Source of the DNA: Radiobacillus deserti
GTDB lineage: Bacteria; Bacillota; Bacilli; Bacillales; Amphibacillaceae
Length of the DNA stretch: 64,000 nucleotides
Assembly: GCF_007301515.1 (NCBI RefSeq)
Contig: NZ_CP041666.1
Location: forward strand, 1,736,001 to 1,800,000
Direction of reading: 5' to 3'
How positions within the stretch are numbered: the stretch's first letter is position 1; every line of letters starts with the position of its first letter. The position numbers and the translations under genes were made by a program. The notes beneath the pieces are model-generated. The model did no database searches, was not told the DNA's origin, and was given only the letters and a program-made list of their open reading frames with translations. Below, one piece after another: positions 18,035 to 25,973 of this stretch.

Positions 18035-18946
18035 ATGTTGGAACGTCATGTCATTTTAATTATTATTTTTTTAGTATTGTTCCTTGCACACGTTGTGTTT
18101 ACTATTTTAATGAAAAACTCGAGGAATGATCATCGAACAATCTCTCAACGAATCAAAACGTGGTGGGGAATGTTCTTTATCTTTTGTATTGCGATCTTGT
18201 TTAACCCGTTTATTACGATACTTTCTTTAATGATTTTATGTTTCTTTTCTTTAAAAGAATATTTTTCCTTGATAAAGACTAGAAAAGGCGACCGAAGAAT
18301 ATTTCTCTGGGCATATTTAGCGATTCCTATCCAGTTTTATTGGATTGCTATTGGCTGGTACGGAATGTTTATTGTATTTATACCCGTGTATGTTTTCTTA
18401 TTACTCCCCATCCCGAGGTTATTAGGGAAGGGGACGGTAGGATTTTTGCGATCGGTAAGCTCCACCCAATGGGGATTAATGCTCATGGTTTTCGGCTTGA
18501 GTCATTTGGCATACTATCAAATTGCATCGCCAACGTATGGATCGAATCTTGTTCTTTTTTTAATCGTATTAACACAAGTCAATGACGTTGTTCAGCATCT
18601 TGTATCGGTATATCTAGGTAAGAGAAAGATTATTCCCTCTGCTAACCAACATGTTACATGGGAAGGGTTTCTTGCAGGATTAGTTGTCACTGCTCTAGTA
18701 TCGTACGGATTGTTCCATTACTTAACACCATTTAATCTTTTATATGGTATCTTGTCAGGAATTATTATTAGCATTGCTGGCTTCTTCGGAATCTTAACCG
18801 TTTCTGTATTAAGAAGAGATTTGTTAATAGGGGACACAGCTAAGCTGGATAATCATGCAGAAAGTTATTTAACTCGAATTGATAGTCTTGCCTATACCGC
18901 ACCTATATTCTTTCATATTACTAGGTACTATTTTGAATTTATGTAG
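18035..18946 (+). CDS. Divergent CdsA-family (CDP-diacylglycerol synthase-like) membrane protein
   Basis: 303 residues, eight or so membrane spans. The C-terminal half follows the CdsA plan: QVNDVVQHLVSVYLGKRKII, then TWEGFLAGLVVT, then the signature region SVLRRDLLIGDTAKLDNHAE with RIDSLAYTAPIFFH. Several signature residues differ from CdsA: the KD pair is GD, the HGG motif is HAE, and DRxD is TRID. It therefore looks like a paralogue with altered chemistry (compare E. coli YnbB-type proteins), not the housekeeping CDP-DAG synthase. No partner gene is adjacent. Confidence 0.75.
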   Translation: MLERHVILIIIFLVLFLAHVVFTILMKNSRNDHRTISQRIKTWWGMFFIFCIAILFNPFITILSLMILCFFSLKEYFSLIKTRKGDRRIFLWAYLAIPIQFYWIAIGWYGMFIVFIPVYVFLLLPIPRLLGKGTVGFLRSVSSTQWGLMLMVFGLSHLAYYQIASPTYGSNLVLFLIVLTQVNDVVQHLVSVYLGKRKIIPSANQHVTWEGFLAGLVVTALVSYGLFHYLTPFNLLYGILSGIIISIAGFFGILTVSVLRRDLLIGDTAKLDNHAESYLTRIDSLAYTAPIFFHITRYYFEFM

Positions 18947-18986
18947 AAAGAGACTTAACAAGATATAAAAAGACGCTCCGAATTTG

Positions 18987-19035
18987 AACTGCACCCCAAT
19001 TGTTAGACACTCAACAATTGGAGGTGCAGTTTTTT
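18987..19035 (+). promoter_or_regulatory. IS left-end hairpin sequestering the orfA ribosome site
   Basis: AACTGCACCCCAATTGTT pairs with AACAATTGGAGGTGCAGTT (one bulged base) around AGACACTC and is followed by TTTTTT. The stem contains the GGAGGTG ribosome site of orfA and also has the form of an intrinsic terminator. Transcripts entering from the neighbour would be ended or left untranslatable. Confidence 0.65.
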
Positions 19036-19560
19036 ATGGCTAAATTTACTCAAGAAAATAAATTAAATGCAGTTCAAAGATATTTAGAAGGTAATGAGAG
19101 TTATCATTCTATTGGAGAATCACTGGGGACGTCTTCAAGTGTGATAATGAACTGGGTGGCACAATATAATCTTCATGGTTTAGAGGGATTATTAAAGAAA
19201 TCCTATGCAAGTTATTCAGAACAGTTTAAACTAAAAGTGCTTAACTATATGATTGAGCATGGGACGTCACCTAATGAAACAGCCGCGATTTTTAAAATCT
19301 CCTCTCCAGGTATGATTAGAAAATGGAGGATCCTTTATGAAAAAGGAGGAGTAGACGCCCTTAAACCGAAGAAAAAGGGGCGTACACTCATGAAAAAAGA
19401 AAATAAGAGAGATACACAAAAACAAGTACCAACTGATAATTCTATTGAAGCTCTCAAAGCTGAAGTAAAACAGCTACGAATGGAGAATGAGTATCTAAAA
19501 AAGTTGAACACCTTAGTTCAAAACAAGGAAAAATCACCAAACAAGACAAAGCGAAAATAG
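19036..19560 (+). CDS. IS150-type transposase OrfA (HTH subunit)
   Basis: 174 residues. Two helix-turn-helix units are visible, YLEGNESYHSIGESLGTSSS near residue 12 and EHGTSPNETAAIFKISSP near residue 75. They are followed by a basic linker and a leucine-zipper-like coiled coil AEVKQLRMENEYLKKLN near residue 143. ATG 19036 follows GGAGGTG. The slippery heptamer A AAA AAG at 19497-19503 lies in the right phase for -1 frameshifting into orfB, the standard way IS3 elements make OrfAB. Confidence 0.92.
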   Translation: MAKFTQENKLNAVQRYLEGNESYHSIGESLGTSSSVIMNWVAQYNLHGLEGLLKKSYASYSEQFKLKVLNYMIEHGTSPNETAAIFKISSPGMIRKWRILYEKGGVDALKPKKKGRTLMKKENKRDTQKQVPTDNSIEALKAEVKQLRMENEYLKKLNTLVQNKEKSPNKTKRK

Positions 19561-20395
19561 TCTATGAACTAAGGAATGACTTCTCGGTGAAAGCACTTAT
19601 AACGTTGGCAGATGTACCACGTAGTACGTACTACTACTTCGTTAAACAATTAGATCGTCCAGATAAAGATGCAGAACTAAAAATACTTATAAAAGAAATT
19701 TATTATGAACACAAAGGACGATATGGTTATCGTCGTATTCGAGATGAGCTTGTGAACCGTGGGTACAAAGTTAATCATAAAAAAGTTCAACGAATCATGA
19801 AGGGATTAGGTTTGAAAAGTATGGTTCGTATGAAGAAATATCGTTCTTATAAAGGGAAAGTAGGTAAGACAGCACCAAACATATTGGACCGTAACTTCAA
19901 GGCAGAAAAGCCAAATGAAAAATGGGTAACAGATATTACTGAGTTTAAATTATTTGGGGAGAAACTCTACCTATCTCCTATTCTTGATTTATTTAATGGT
20001 GAAATTATTACTTACACGATTGGTTCAAGACCTACATACTCACTTGTTTCATGTTAGAGAAGTCTTTTGAACGATTAACAGATAAAGATAAGTTAATTCT
20101 TCACTCAGATCAAGGATGGCATTACCAAATGAGGCAGTATCGCCACGCCTTAAAGGAGCAAGGGATAACACAAAGTATGTCACGTAAGGGAAACTGTTAT
20201 GACAACGCAGTGATAGAGAATTTCTTTGGAATTATGAAATCTGAATTTCTATACCTCAATGAATTTGATAGCATTGATCATTTTAAACAAGAACTTGAAG
20301 AATACATGAATTACTATAACAACAAACGTATTAAGACAAAATTAAAAGGCAAGAGTCCAGTACAATTCCGAACTCTTGCCCAACAAGCTGCTTAA
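19503..20395 (+). pseudogene. IS150-type transposase OrfB (DDE integrase), frameshifted
   Basis: After the -1 slip the frame reads VEHLSSKQGKI and on through SVKALITLADVPRSTYYY, HKGRYGYRRIRDEL and WVTDITEF (first Asp) to a stop at 20057. The next frame begins at 20051 with MLEKSFERL and supplies LHSDQGWHY (second Asp) and DNAVIENFFGIMK (Glu). All three catalytic residues exist, but a small indel near 20050 separates the first from the other two. The lesion is not in a homopolymer, so it is unlikely to be a simple read error. Probably inactive. Confidence 0.88.
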
Positions 20396-20461
20396 TAAAA
20401 TTATCTGTCTAACTTTTTGGGGTCACTTCAAATTATTTTCAGAGCGTTTTGTATTGATTAT

Positions 20462-21349
20462 TTAACTTACACTATAACTAGTTAAAAAGTGCAACGTTTG
20501 TTGCAGCAATTGTTTTTCTCTAGCATTTAGTGGAATTAATGGTAGTCTAACGGAGCCAACATCTATTCCAGAAAGATTCAGGGCCTCTTTAACCGCTGTT
20601 GGGTTAGGTGCCATAAACAATGCTTTCATCACTGGAAGTATATGTTGATGGATTTTAGCTGCCGTCTGAACATCTCCTGCAAAAAAGCGTTGAATCATAT
20701 CTTTCATTTCGTTTCCGATGATATGGGATGACACGGAAATAATTCCTGTTCCTCCAATGGAGAGAACGGGAAGTGTTAAACCGTCGTCACCACTGTATAA
20801 ATGGAAAGAGTTATCCGTTTCTCTTATAATTTCTGTCATTGCATCTAAGTTTCCGCTTGCTTCTTTCACACATACGATATTCTCCGTATAGGATAGTCGA
20901 ATAATCGTTTGCGGATCTAAGCCTACAGCACTTCTTCCTGGAATATTGTATAGCATGACAGGAAGAGAAGTAGCTTCCGCAATTGCTTTAAAATGCTGAT
21001 ACATTCCTTCTTGGGAAGGTTTGTTGTAGTATGGGGTAACAAGCATGACACCATCAACACCCATAATTTCCGCTTGCTTTGTTAACTCAATGGATGCATA
21101 CGTATTATTGGACCCAGTTCCTGCAATAACAGGCACCCGGTTTTTGGCTACTTTCACTACAAATTGAATGAGTGATATCTTTTCCTCTGTAGTCAAAGTA
21201 GGAGATTCTCCAGTTGTTCCTGCCACCACAATCGCATCCGATCCGTTTGCGATTAAATGATTGACTAACGTTTCCGTTTTTCCATAATCCACACTTCCAT
21301 CTTGGTCAAATGGAGTTACCATTGCTGTTATAACCTGACCAAAATTCAT
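20462..21349 (-). CDS. dapA: 4-Hydroxy-tetrahydrodipicolinate synthase
   Basis: 295 residues, class I aldolase barrel. It condenses pyruvate with aspartate semialdehyde in the lysine / diaminopimelate / dipicolinate pathway. Motifs are VVAGTTGESPTLTTEE, VIAGTGSNNT, MLVTPYYNKPSQEG with the catalytic tyrosine, YNIPGRSA, and the Schiff-base lysine in CVKEASGN near residue 163. A GAGGTGATGG ribosome site precedes the ATG at 21349. A lysine riboswitch controls it. It stands alone; no dapG or asd is next to it, so this may be a second, lysine-regulated dapA. Confidence 0.96.
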   Translation of the reverse strand: MNFGQVITAMVTPFDQDGSVDYGKTETLVNHLIANGSDAIVVAGTTGESPTLTTEEKISLIQFVVKVAKNRVPVIAGTGSNNTYASIELTKQAEIMGVDGVMLVTPYYNKPSQEGMYQHFKAIAEATSLPVMLYNIPGRSAVGLDPQTIIRLSYTENIVCVKEASGNLDAMTEIIRETDNSFHLYSGDDGLTLPVLSIGGTGIISVSSHIIGNEMKDMIQRFFAGDVQTAAKIHQHILPVMKALFMAPNPTAVKEALNLSGIDVGSVRLPLIPLNAREKQLLQQTLHFLTSYSVS

Positions 21350-21436
21350 GTTCCATCACCTCTATTCATATTTTCAAGCACCTTACGACTACCGATGAAT
21401 AGAGGGTATCTCATCACAACGTAAAGACTGTAAACA

Positions 21437-21678
21437 AGCAAAAAAGCACCAACGAAGGCTCTCGTTGCTGCATCACTTATATCCACATTATGATGCGTGA
21501 GATAGCCCTCCATATAGCGACTAGCTATATGACAGCTCTGTATTTATTTAATACAGAACCAGCAAATAGAATGATGAGCTTCTATTCACTTCGGCAAATT
21601 CCCCTTTCAGCGACGTTCAACGGAGCTCATTCTCCTCATGTTGCCTACTCTTGGTCAATGCACCTCTATCCTCACTTC
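21437..21678 (-). promoter_or_regulatory. Lysine riboswitch (L box) with terminator, controlling dapA
   Basis: Read on the minus strand, P1 forms from GTGAGGATAG (21675-21666) and CTATCTCAC (about 21503-21495). The conserved core is present: AGAGGTGC, AAGAGTAGGC, CTGAAAGGGGAA, GCCGAAGTGAATAGAA, TTGCTGG, ACAGAGCTGTCA and GGAGGGCTATCTC. It is followed by a terminator stem GCAGCAACGA/TCGTTGGTGC with TTTTTT at about 21471-21438. Lysine binding should end transcription before dapA. The order and sequence match the B. subtilis lysC L box closely. Confidence 0.95.
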
Positions 21679-21764
21679 AAAGGTTTATTGAAGTAAAGCA
21701 TATTTATTTGTACTCCAACTGTACCAGACTTATAGGACCTTTGCAATGGCATCGCAAGAAAATA

Positions 21765-22244
21765 TTACATTTCATTCTCTCTTCTCGTAGGATGTTTGTT
21801 TGTCTTTTTTTCTAAGACAGTTATAAATACATGTCGAAATGTTTCACGGTCCTCATCTGTAAACGCCTTAGGACCTTTTGTACGTTTCCCACTTTTTCGA
21901 AGCTTAGCTTGGGCATGTCTAGAATCTAACAGCTGATCTATGGTAGTGTTAGAATAGATAAATCCCTTATGATGGAGTACCGTGCATTGTTTTGCTAATG
22001 CGAGAGATGCTAACCCATAATCTTGAGTAATGATAATGTCATTGGACTTTGCTAGTAACATGATTCGATAATCAACAGAATCTGCCCCGGTATCTACATA
22101 AATAGTATTCGATGTCGCACTATCCTTTTGTGGGGAGTAATGCGCATAACTTTTTACAAAGGTGACGGGGATATTAAATGGCACGGCTTCTTGTTCAATG
22201 ATATCTTTAACAGGACAAGCGTCCGCATCTACAAAAATGTTCAT
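21765..22244 (-). CDS. YaiI/YqxD family (DUF188) protein
   Basis: 159 residues. The N-terminus [16 protein letters not shown] and the later [20 protein letters not shown] and [13 protein letters not shown] are diagnostic of this PIN-like family. The C-terminal [18 protein letters not shown] also fits. The acidic DAD and the DY.I motifs suggest a metal site, but the function is unknown. The start is ATG 22244 behind AAAGGAG; the longer frame to 22280 has no ribosome site. Confidence 0.9.
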   Translation of the reverse strand: MNIFVDADACPVKDIIEQEAVPFNIPVTFVKSYAHYSPQKDSATSNTIYVDTGADSVDYRIMLLAKSNDIIITQDYGLASLALAKQCTVLHHKGFIYSNTTIDQLLDSRHAQAKLRKSGKRTKGPKAFTDEDRETFRHVFITVLEKKTNKHPTRRENEM

Positions 22245-22325
22245 AAAGAACTCCTTTCCAAAGGAAGAGTTTTTTATCATTATACATGTACAGGATAATT
22301 AGAACCAAAGGAATGAGGAAAAGAA

Positions 22326-23180
22326 GTGAAAACAAAGGCTGGAACGATTCAAAACTTAACCGTAATTCGAAAAATTGATACAGGCTACGTATTAGGAGGT
22401 TTGGAGCAAGAGGTGCTCTTACATCACAAAGAGGTGGAAAAACCGCTCGAAGTCGATGAAGAGATCCAAGTATTTTTATATCAAGATAAGAAGGGCCAAG
22501 TTGTAGCGACTACGGTTATTCCTAGTGTAAGAACAGATACATACGATTGGGCAGAAGTAGTCGAAGTTGTGAAGGATTTAGGCGTCTTCGTAAACATTGG
22601 AATCGCTAAAGAAATATTAGTTTCGTCGGATAATTTGCCTATGGTAGAAAGAGTTTGGCCGAAGGTAGGAGATATGCTTTATGTGACACTAGACTTTGAT
22701 AAAAAAGGACGGATGCTCGCCATTCCTCTTACAGAAGGTGTCTTTGATGGGGAATGGGAGATGGCTCCAGAAAGCATCTTGAACCATCCTGTGAAAGGAA
22801 GGGTCTACCGTTCCAGTAAAGAAGGGGCAGTTATTCTTACGGAAGAAGGGTATAGAGGTTTTATTCACCATACAGAACGTAAGAAGGAACCCAGACTAGG
22901 AGAATGGCTTGAAGGGCGAGTAATAGATGTCAAGAAAGACGGGACAATAAATGTATCTCTACTTCCACTGAAGCAAGTAGGAATGGTAGATGACGCGGAA
23001 ATGATCGTAAACTATTTACAGAAACATGATGGAATGATGAATTTTGGGGATAAGAGTGATCCAGAGGACATTAAAAAGACATTTCAAATTAGTAAGGCGG
23101 CGTTTAAAAGAGCTTTAGGCAAGCTCATGAAAGAAGGGAAAATAGAACAGAAGGATGGTAAGACATATATAAAGGAATAG
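22326..23180 (+). CDS. cvfB: S1-domain RNA-binding protein CvfB (YitL)
   Basis: 284 residues. Successive S1/OB-like segments (GTIQNLTVIRKIDTGYVLGG at the N-terminus, VKDLGVFVNIGIAKEILVS near residue 85, VKGRVYRSSKEGAVILTEEG near residue 160) are followed by a C-terminal winged helix (FQISKAAFKRALGKLMKEG). This is the CvfB architecture; in S. aureus the protein affects virulence factor expression and binds RNA. GTG start at 22326 after GAGGAAAAGAA. Divergent from yaiI. Confidence 0.92.
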   Translation: MKTKAGTIQNLTVIRKIDTGYVLGGLEQEVLLHHKEVEKPLEVDEEIQVFLYQDKKGQVVATTVIPSVRTDTYDWAEVVEVVKDLGVFVNIGIAKEILVSSDNLPMVERVWPKVGDMLYVTLDFDKKGRMLAIPLTEGVFDGEWEMAPESILNHPVKGRVYRSSKEGAVILTEEGYRGFIHHTERKKEPRLGEWLEGRVIDVKKDGTINVSLLPLKQVGMVDDAEMIVNYLQKHDGMMNFGDKSDPEDIKKTFQISKAAFKRALGKLMKEGKIEQKDGKTYIKE

Positions 23181-23184
23181 ACAC

Positions 23185-23220
23185 TTCGAGAGGGTAGGCA
23201 AGCGTCTACTCTTTTTTATA
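23185..23220 (+). terminator. Intrinsic terminator of cvfB
   Basis: AGAGGGTAG pairs with CTACTCT around GCAAGCGT and is followed by TTTTTT. Confidence 0.7.
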
Positions 23221-23513
23221 GTAGTAGGTGAATGGTTTTCCCATAATGCAATTGGATTAAAATCACTAAAAAAGTGAAAGATTTGCAAATAAACGGTGAT
23301 TAGATCACTTTTGTCAGCATCTATTAAATGACGGTTATATGAAGAATAGTAAGAGCAATTGCTATTCTTTTTATTCTTCTTGTTTTAAAATAAGGTAATT
23401 ATAAGAGGTTTTGAAAACTATGTAACAAGAAGAAGAAGCTTGTCTCATCATTAATCGTAGTTAAACAATCGGATATACTACAACTTATATTGGTATAGCG
23501 AGGGGGCTTATGG
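23221..23513 (+). other. Intergenic stretch with an orphan hairpin
   Basis: No reading frame worth calling. AAGAATAG at 23342 pairs with CTATTCTT around a 12-base loop and is followed by TTTATTC, a terminator-like hairpin with no gene directly upstream. A short transcript ending there is possible but unproven. Confidence 0.4.
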
Positions 23514-24212
23514 ATGCGAACGCTCTTAATTGTATCTCATCCAGACATTATTGAATCCTATAGTCAGCAATATTTTTTAAATTCAATCAAAGACGTTGAA
23601 GAAGTAACTGTTCGTCATTTAGAAACGATTTATCCAAATGGCAATATTAATCCTACGGAGGAGCAGCGATTGCTCAAAGAGCATGATCGAATTATTTTCC
23701 AGTTTCCTTTTTATTGGTATAGCTCTCCTCCTCTTTTGAAGCACTGGCAGGACGTGGTGTTAGAAGAGGGAGTGACCCACGGACCAAGCAGCACGATGTT
23801 AAAGGGGAAGGAATTTGGCTTAGTATTAATGATCGGCGTTTCCGAAAGAGAATACCAAGCAGGTGGAAGTGAACACTTTACCATTAGTGAATTAACTAAA
23901 CCATTTCAGGCACTAGCACATAAAACGGGGATGGAATACCTCCCATCACTAGATATTTTTCAATTTGCTTATATGGAGGACGAGCAAAAAATGGACATGC
24001 TCATTCGATATTGGCAAAAATTGACGATGGAAAATGGAGAGAGTCTAACCGTGAGAGAGAGATGGTTAGTAAATAAACTAGAACGAAGTTTCCTTCAAAT
24101 CCATGAATCAGATGACCAGAATGTGATAAGACATGCCATTCACATTTTGGAAGAAAATCAAATGACGATTCATGATTTAAAAATGGTTCTTGACCAAATA
24201 CAGCACCCCTAA
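23514..24212 (+). CDS. NAD(P)H-dependent flavin oxidoreductase (flavodoxin-2 fold)
   Basis: 232 residues. The N-terminal two thirds is the NAD(P)H quinone oxidoreductase/KefF fold: LLIVSHPDIIESYSQQ, DRIIFQFPFYWYSSPPLLKHW (the FMN-contact loop) and LVLMIGVSEREYQAGG. The typical family length is about 175-190 residues, and here a helical C-terminal extension of some 45 residues follows. It probably reduces quinones or other electrophiles with FMN. Ribosome site GAGGGGG before ATG 23514. It starts a three-gene run with the next two small genes. Confidence 0.88.
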   Translation: MRTLLIVSHPDIIESYSQQYFLNSIKDVEEVTVRHLETIYPNGNINPTEEQRLLKEHDRIIFQFPFYWYSSPPLLKHWQDVVLEEGVTHGPSSTMLKGKEFGLVLMIGVSEREYQAGGSEHFTISELTKPFQALAHKTGMEYLPSLDIFQFAYMEDEQKMDMLIRYWQKLTMENGESLTVRERWLVNKLERSFLQIHESDDQNVIRHAIHILEENQMTIHDLKMVLDQIQHP

Positions 24213-24229
24213 GAGAAAGGAATGATAAA

Positions 24230-24412
24230 ATGGAGCAGGATGAATGGATTTTAAACGAATTACAGAAAGTGTTTGAACGGACGAATGATTATAATCACCG
24301 TGTTTTGATTAAAGCTACGCAAGATATGTTAAAAGAACAGCAGCGTCGAATCTACCAAATGGAAAATGAAATGGAAGGTACCATATGGAGTCCAAGAAGA
24401 TGGGGCGAGTGA
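24230..24412 (+). CDS. Small charged hypothetical protein
   Basis: 60 residues, highly charged and predicted helical, with QDMLKEQQRRIYQMENEMEG suggesting a short coiled coil. AGAAAGGAATGATAAA is a good ribosome site before the ATG. It sits 17 bases after the oxidoreductase, so it is likely co-transcribed. No family recognised. Confidence 0.6.
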   Translation: MEQDEWILNELQKVFERTNDYNHRVLIKATQDMLKEQQRRIYQMENEMEGTIWSPRRWGE

Positions 24413-24455
24413 CATCTTGGAAAGTACTTGGCTGTAAAAGGAGCGGTTAAATGGA

Positions 24456-24947
24456 ATGCAGTTTTTCTTTATTCTAAAAAATAGCTTGTTATTACCTCGA
24501 AAAGATGCATTATTTCAACTAAATCGGGTAAGCATGCGAAACACCATTGCATATGTGTTTATTGTTATGTTTATTTTGCAGGTTCCAGATATGATATCAG
24601 CAATTGTTAAGATGGACAAGCATATAGGAATGCCGAAAGAAATTTATATATTAAATCTCATTGTTTCATACCCTTTACTATTTATCTTTGCTACTATTAT
24701 AGGTATTTCCTTGCTTGCGGCATTATCCTTATTGTTAGTATTTATGCTAAATCGAAAGCTAGCTTATCCATACATTTGGAAGGTCACGACGTATTCCTTA
24801 ACCATACCTATTATCATGTATCATGTCCTGTTGGAACCTCTAGCATTAGATTATTCCTTAGCTGAAATTATTTTTATCCTTTTCTTTCTTTTATTAATGT
24901 ATAGGATTATTACGATATATCCAAAATATAATGGGAAAATAAGATAA
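24456..24947 (+). CDS. Polytopic membrane protein, DUF1189-like
   Basis: 163 residues with four strong hydrophobic segments (residues about 30-48, 68-95, 108-122 and 132-150). The N-terminal FFILKNSLLLPRKDALFQLN followed by a span resembles DUF1189 proteins, a tentative match. AAAAGGAG lies 12-16 bases before the ATG. The last gene of the oxidoreductase run. Function unknown. Confidence 0.6.
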   Translation: MQFFFILKNSLLLPRKDALFQLNRVSMRNTIAYVFIVMFILQVPDMISAIVKMDKHIGMPKEIYILNLIVSYPLLFIFATIIGISLLAALSLLLVFMLNRKLAYPYIWKVTTYSLTIPIIMYHVLLEPLALDYSLAEIIFILFFLLLMYRIITIYPKYNGKIR

Positions 24948-24950
24948 ACA

Positions 24951-24980
24951 AAAAAGCTTGGATATCCAAGCTTTTTCCAG
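24951..24980. terminator. Bidirectional terminator
   Basis: AAAAAAGCTTGGATATCCAAGCTTTTT is nearly fully self-complementary and serves both the + strand operon and the convergent ATP-grasp gene. Confidence 0.85.
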
Positions 24981-25796
24981 TTAAGAGATCCCTTTCAATG
25001 GTGTGACAGGGCTTGTTGGATATGGTGGTACCACGCTACGAAGAAGATATTCATAAATTTTAGATTCCACAGAAATACCCCGTTCTATAATGCCTTGATT
25101 TCCAAACAAAACGTTGAATTCAAGGATATAAGCTTTCCCATTCGAAAATAATACGTCAAAGCCAGCGTGATTGATATTTAATTCTCTCGCTACGTTTTCA
25201 ACGAGATCTAACGCTTCTTGAGGGATAAAATCAAAGCAGATATCGCCACCTTGAGAGACGTTGTGAAGAAAAGCTCCACTTGTACCCATTCTCCAATACG
25301 CTGTAATGATTTCATCTCCGACAACTACTACACGTAAATCTCGATCATCGTTCTCTAAATACTCTTGCACATATAACACATCTACTTTGTCCGCATAGTC
25401 AATGAAGTCCTGTTCGGATTGGATTAAAAATACACCTCGTCCCATCGAATTTCTGACTTCTTTTGCTACGAATGGAAATGGGAATGTTTCTAAAACGGAA
25501 GTACGATTGGACTCTGTATTCGCTAATATTTCCGTGTAAGGGACATGTTCTGGACAGACAGTCATTAAGGCACGAGTCATTTCAATTTTACTAAAGCCTA
25601 ATTGTATCGTTTCAATACTTGGAAAGATAGGTTTTTTTACACCGTATGCTAAAAAACTTGTTTGCCAGGTTTCAGGAAATAGTAAACAATCTGCAGCTTT
25701 TAACGTTTTCATCTCTTTAAAACTGTGATCTGGTTTAATATATGTGATCCCTGGTATGCCAAGGGTACGTAACGGATTAAAGGAAACTAAATTCAT
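24981..25796 (-). CDS. RimK-like ATP-grasp ligase
   Basis: 271 residues. The ATP-grasp core runs from about residue 75 to the end: FPFVAKEVRNSMGRGVFLIQ (glycine-rich loop), VLYVQEYLENDDRDLRVVVV, INHAGFDVLFSNGKAYILEF and NVLFGNQGI, giving the metal-binding Asp, Glu and Asn. This is the RimK/alpha-L-glutamate ligase group, which adds amino acids to a carboxylate acceptor. The usual final motif EINSSPG is EFNVLFG here. The acceptor is unknown. It is monocistronic. Confidence 0.8.
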   Translation of the reverse strand: MNLVSFNPLRTLGIPGITYIKPDHSFKEMKTLKAADCLLFPETWQTSFLAYGVKKPIFPSIETIQLGFSKIEMTRALMTVCPEHVPYTEILANTESNRTSVLETFPFPFVAKEVRNSMGRGVFLIQSEQDFIDYADKVDVLYVQEYLENDDRDLRVVVVGDEIITAYWRMGTSGAFLHNVSQGGDICFDFIPQEALDLVENVARELNINHAGFDVLFSNGKAYILEFNVLFGNQGIIERGISVESKIYEYLLRSVVPPYPTSPVTPLKGIS

Positions 25797-25973
25797 GGTT
25801 TACCGCTCCTTTATAAATGTAAGAAACGAGAAAATTATAGTCTGCCAGAAGAGAAAGGTCAAGATAATTTTTTCATTGTATTTGCCTTGTAGACAGAGGT
25901 TTCAGATTTTTATACTTGAAAATAGAAAAATCTACACTTGTACATAATAATAGGGAAAAGAAAGGTGGTTTAC

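Larger units (their letters stand above)
18985..20430 (+). mobile_element. IS3-family (IS150-group) insertion sequence
   Basis: The element is 1446 bp. Its left end TGAACTGCACCCCAATTG and its right end, read inward as TGAAGTGACCCCAAAAAG, both continue into GTTAGACA, giving imperfect terminal inverted repeats of about 25 bp. It is flanked by AATT on both sides (18981-18984 and 20431-20434), a probable target duplication. Inside are orfA, an A6G slippery site and orfB with the DDE catalytic core. orfB carries a frameshift, so this copy is probably unable to move on its own. Confidence 0.93.
18968..20453 (+). terminator. Terminator split by the insertion sequence
   Basis: The left arm AAAAAGACGCTCCGAATT ends at 18984 and the right arm AATTATTTTCAGAGCGTTTT starts at 20431. 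Without the IS and one AATT copy they join into a stem ACGCTC/GAGCGT with a T tail, the expected terminator of the CdsA-like gene. The IS sits in the loop. Confidence 0.65.

Noticed and set aside
21490..21696. 68-codon + strand frame upstream of dapA
   Set aside because: It is the complement of the lysine riboswitch aptamer; the RNA structure explains the sequence.
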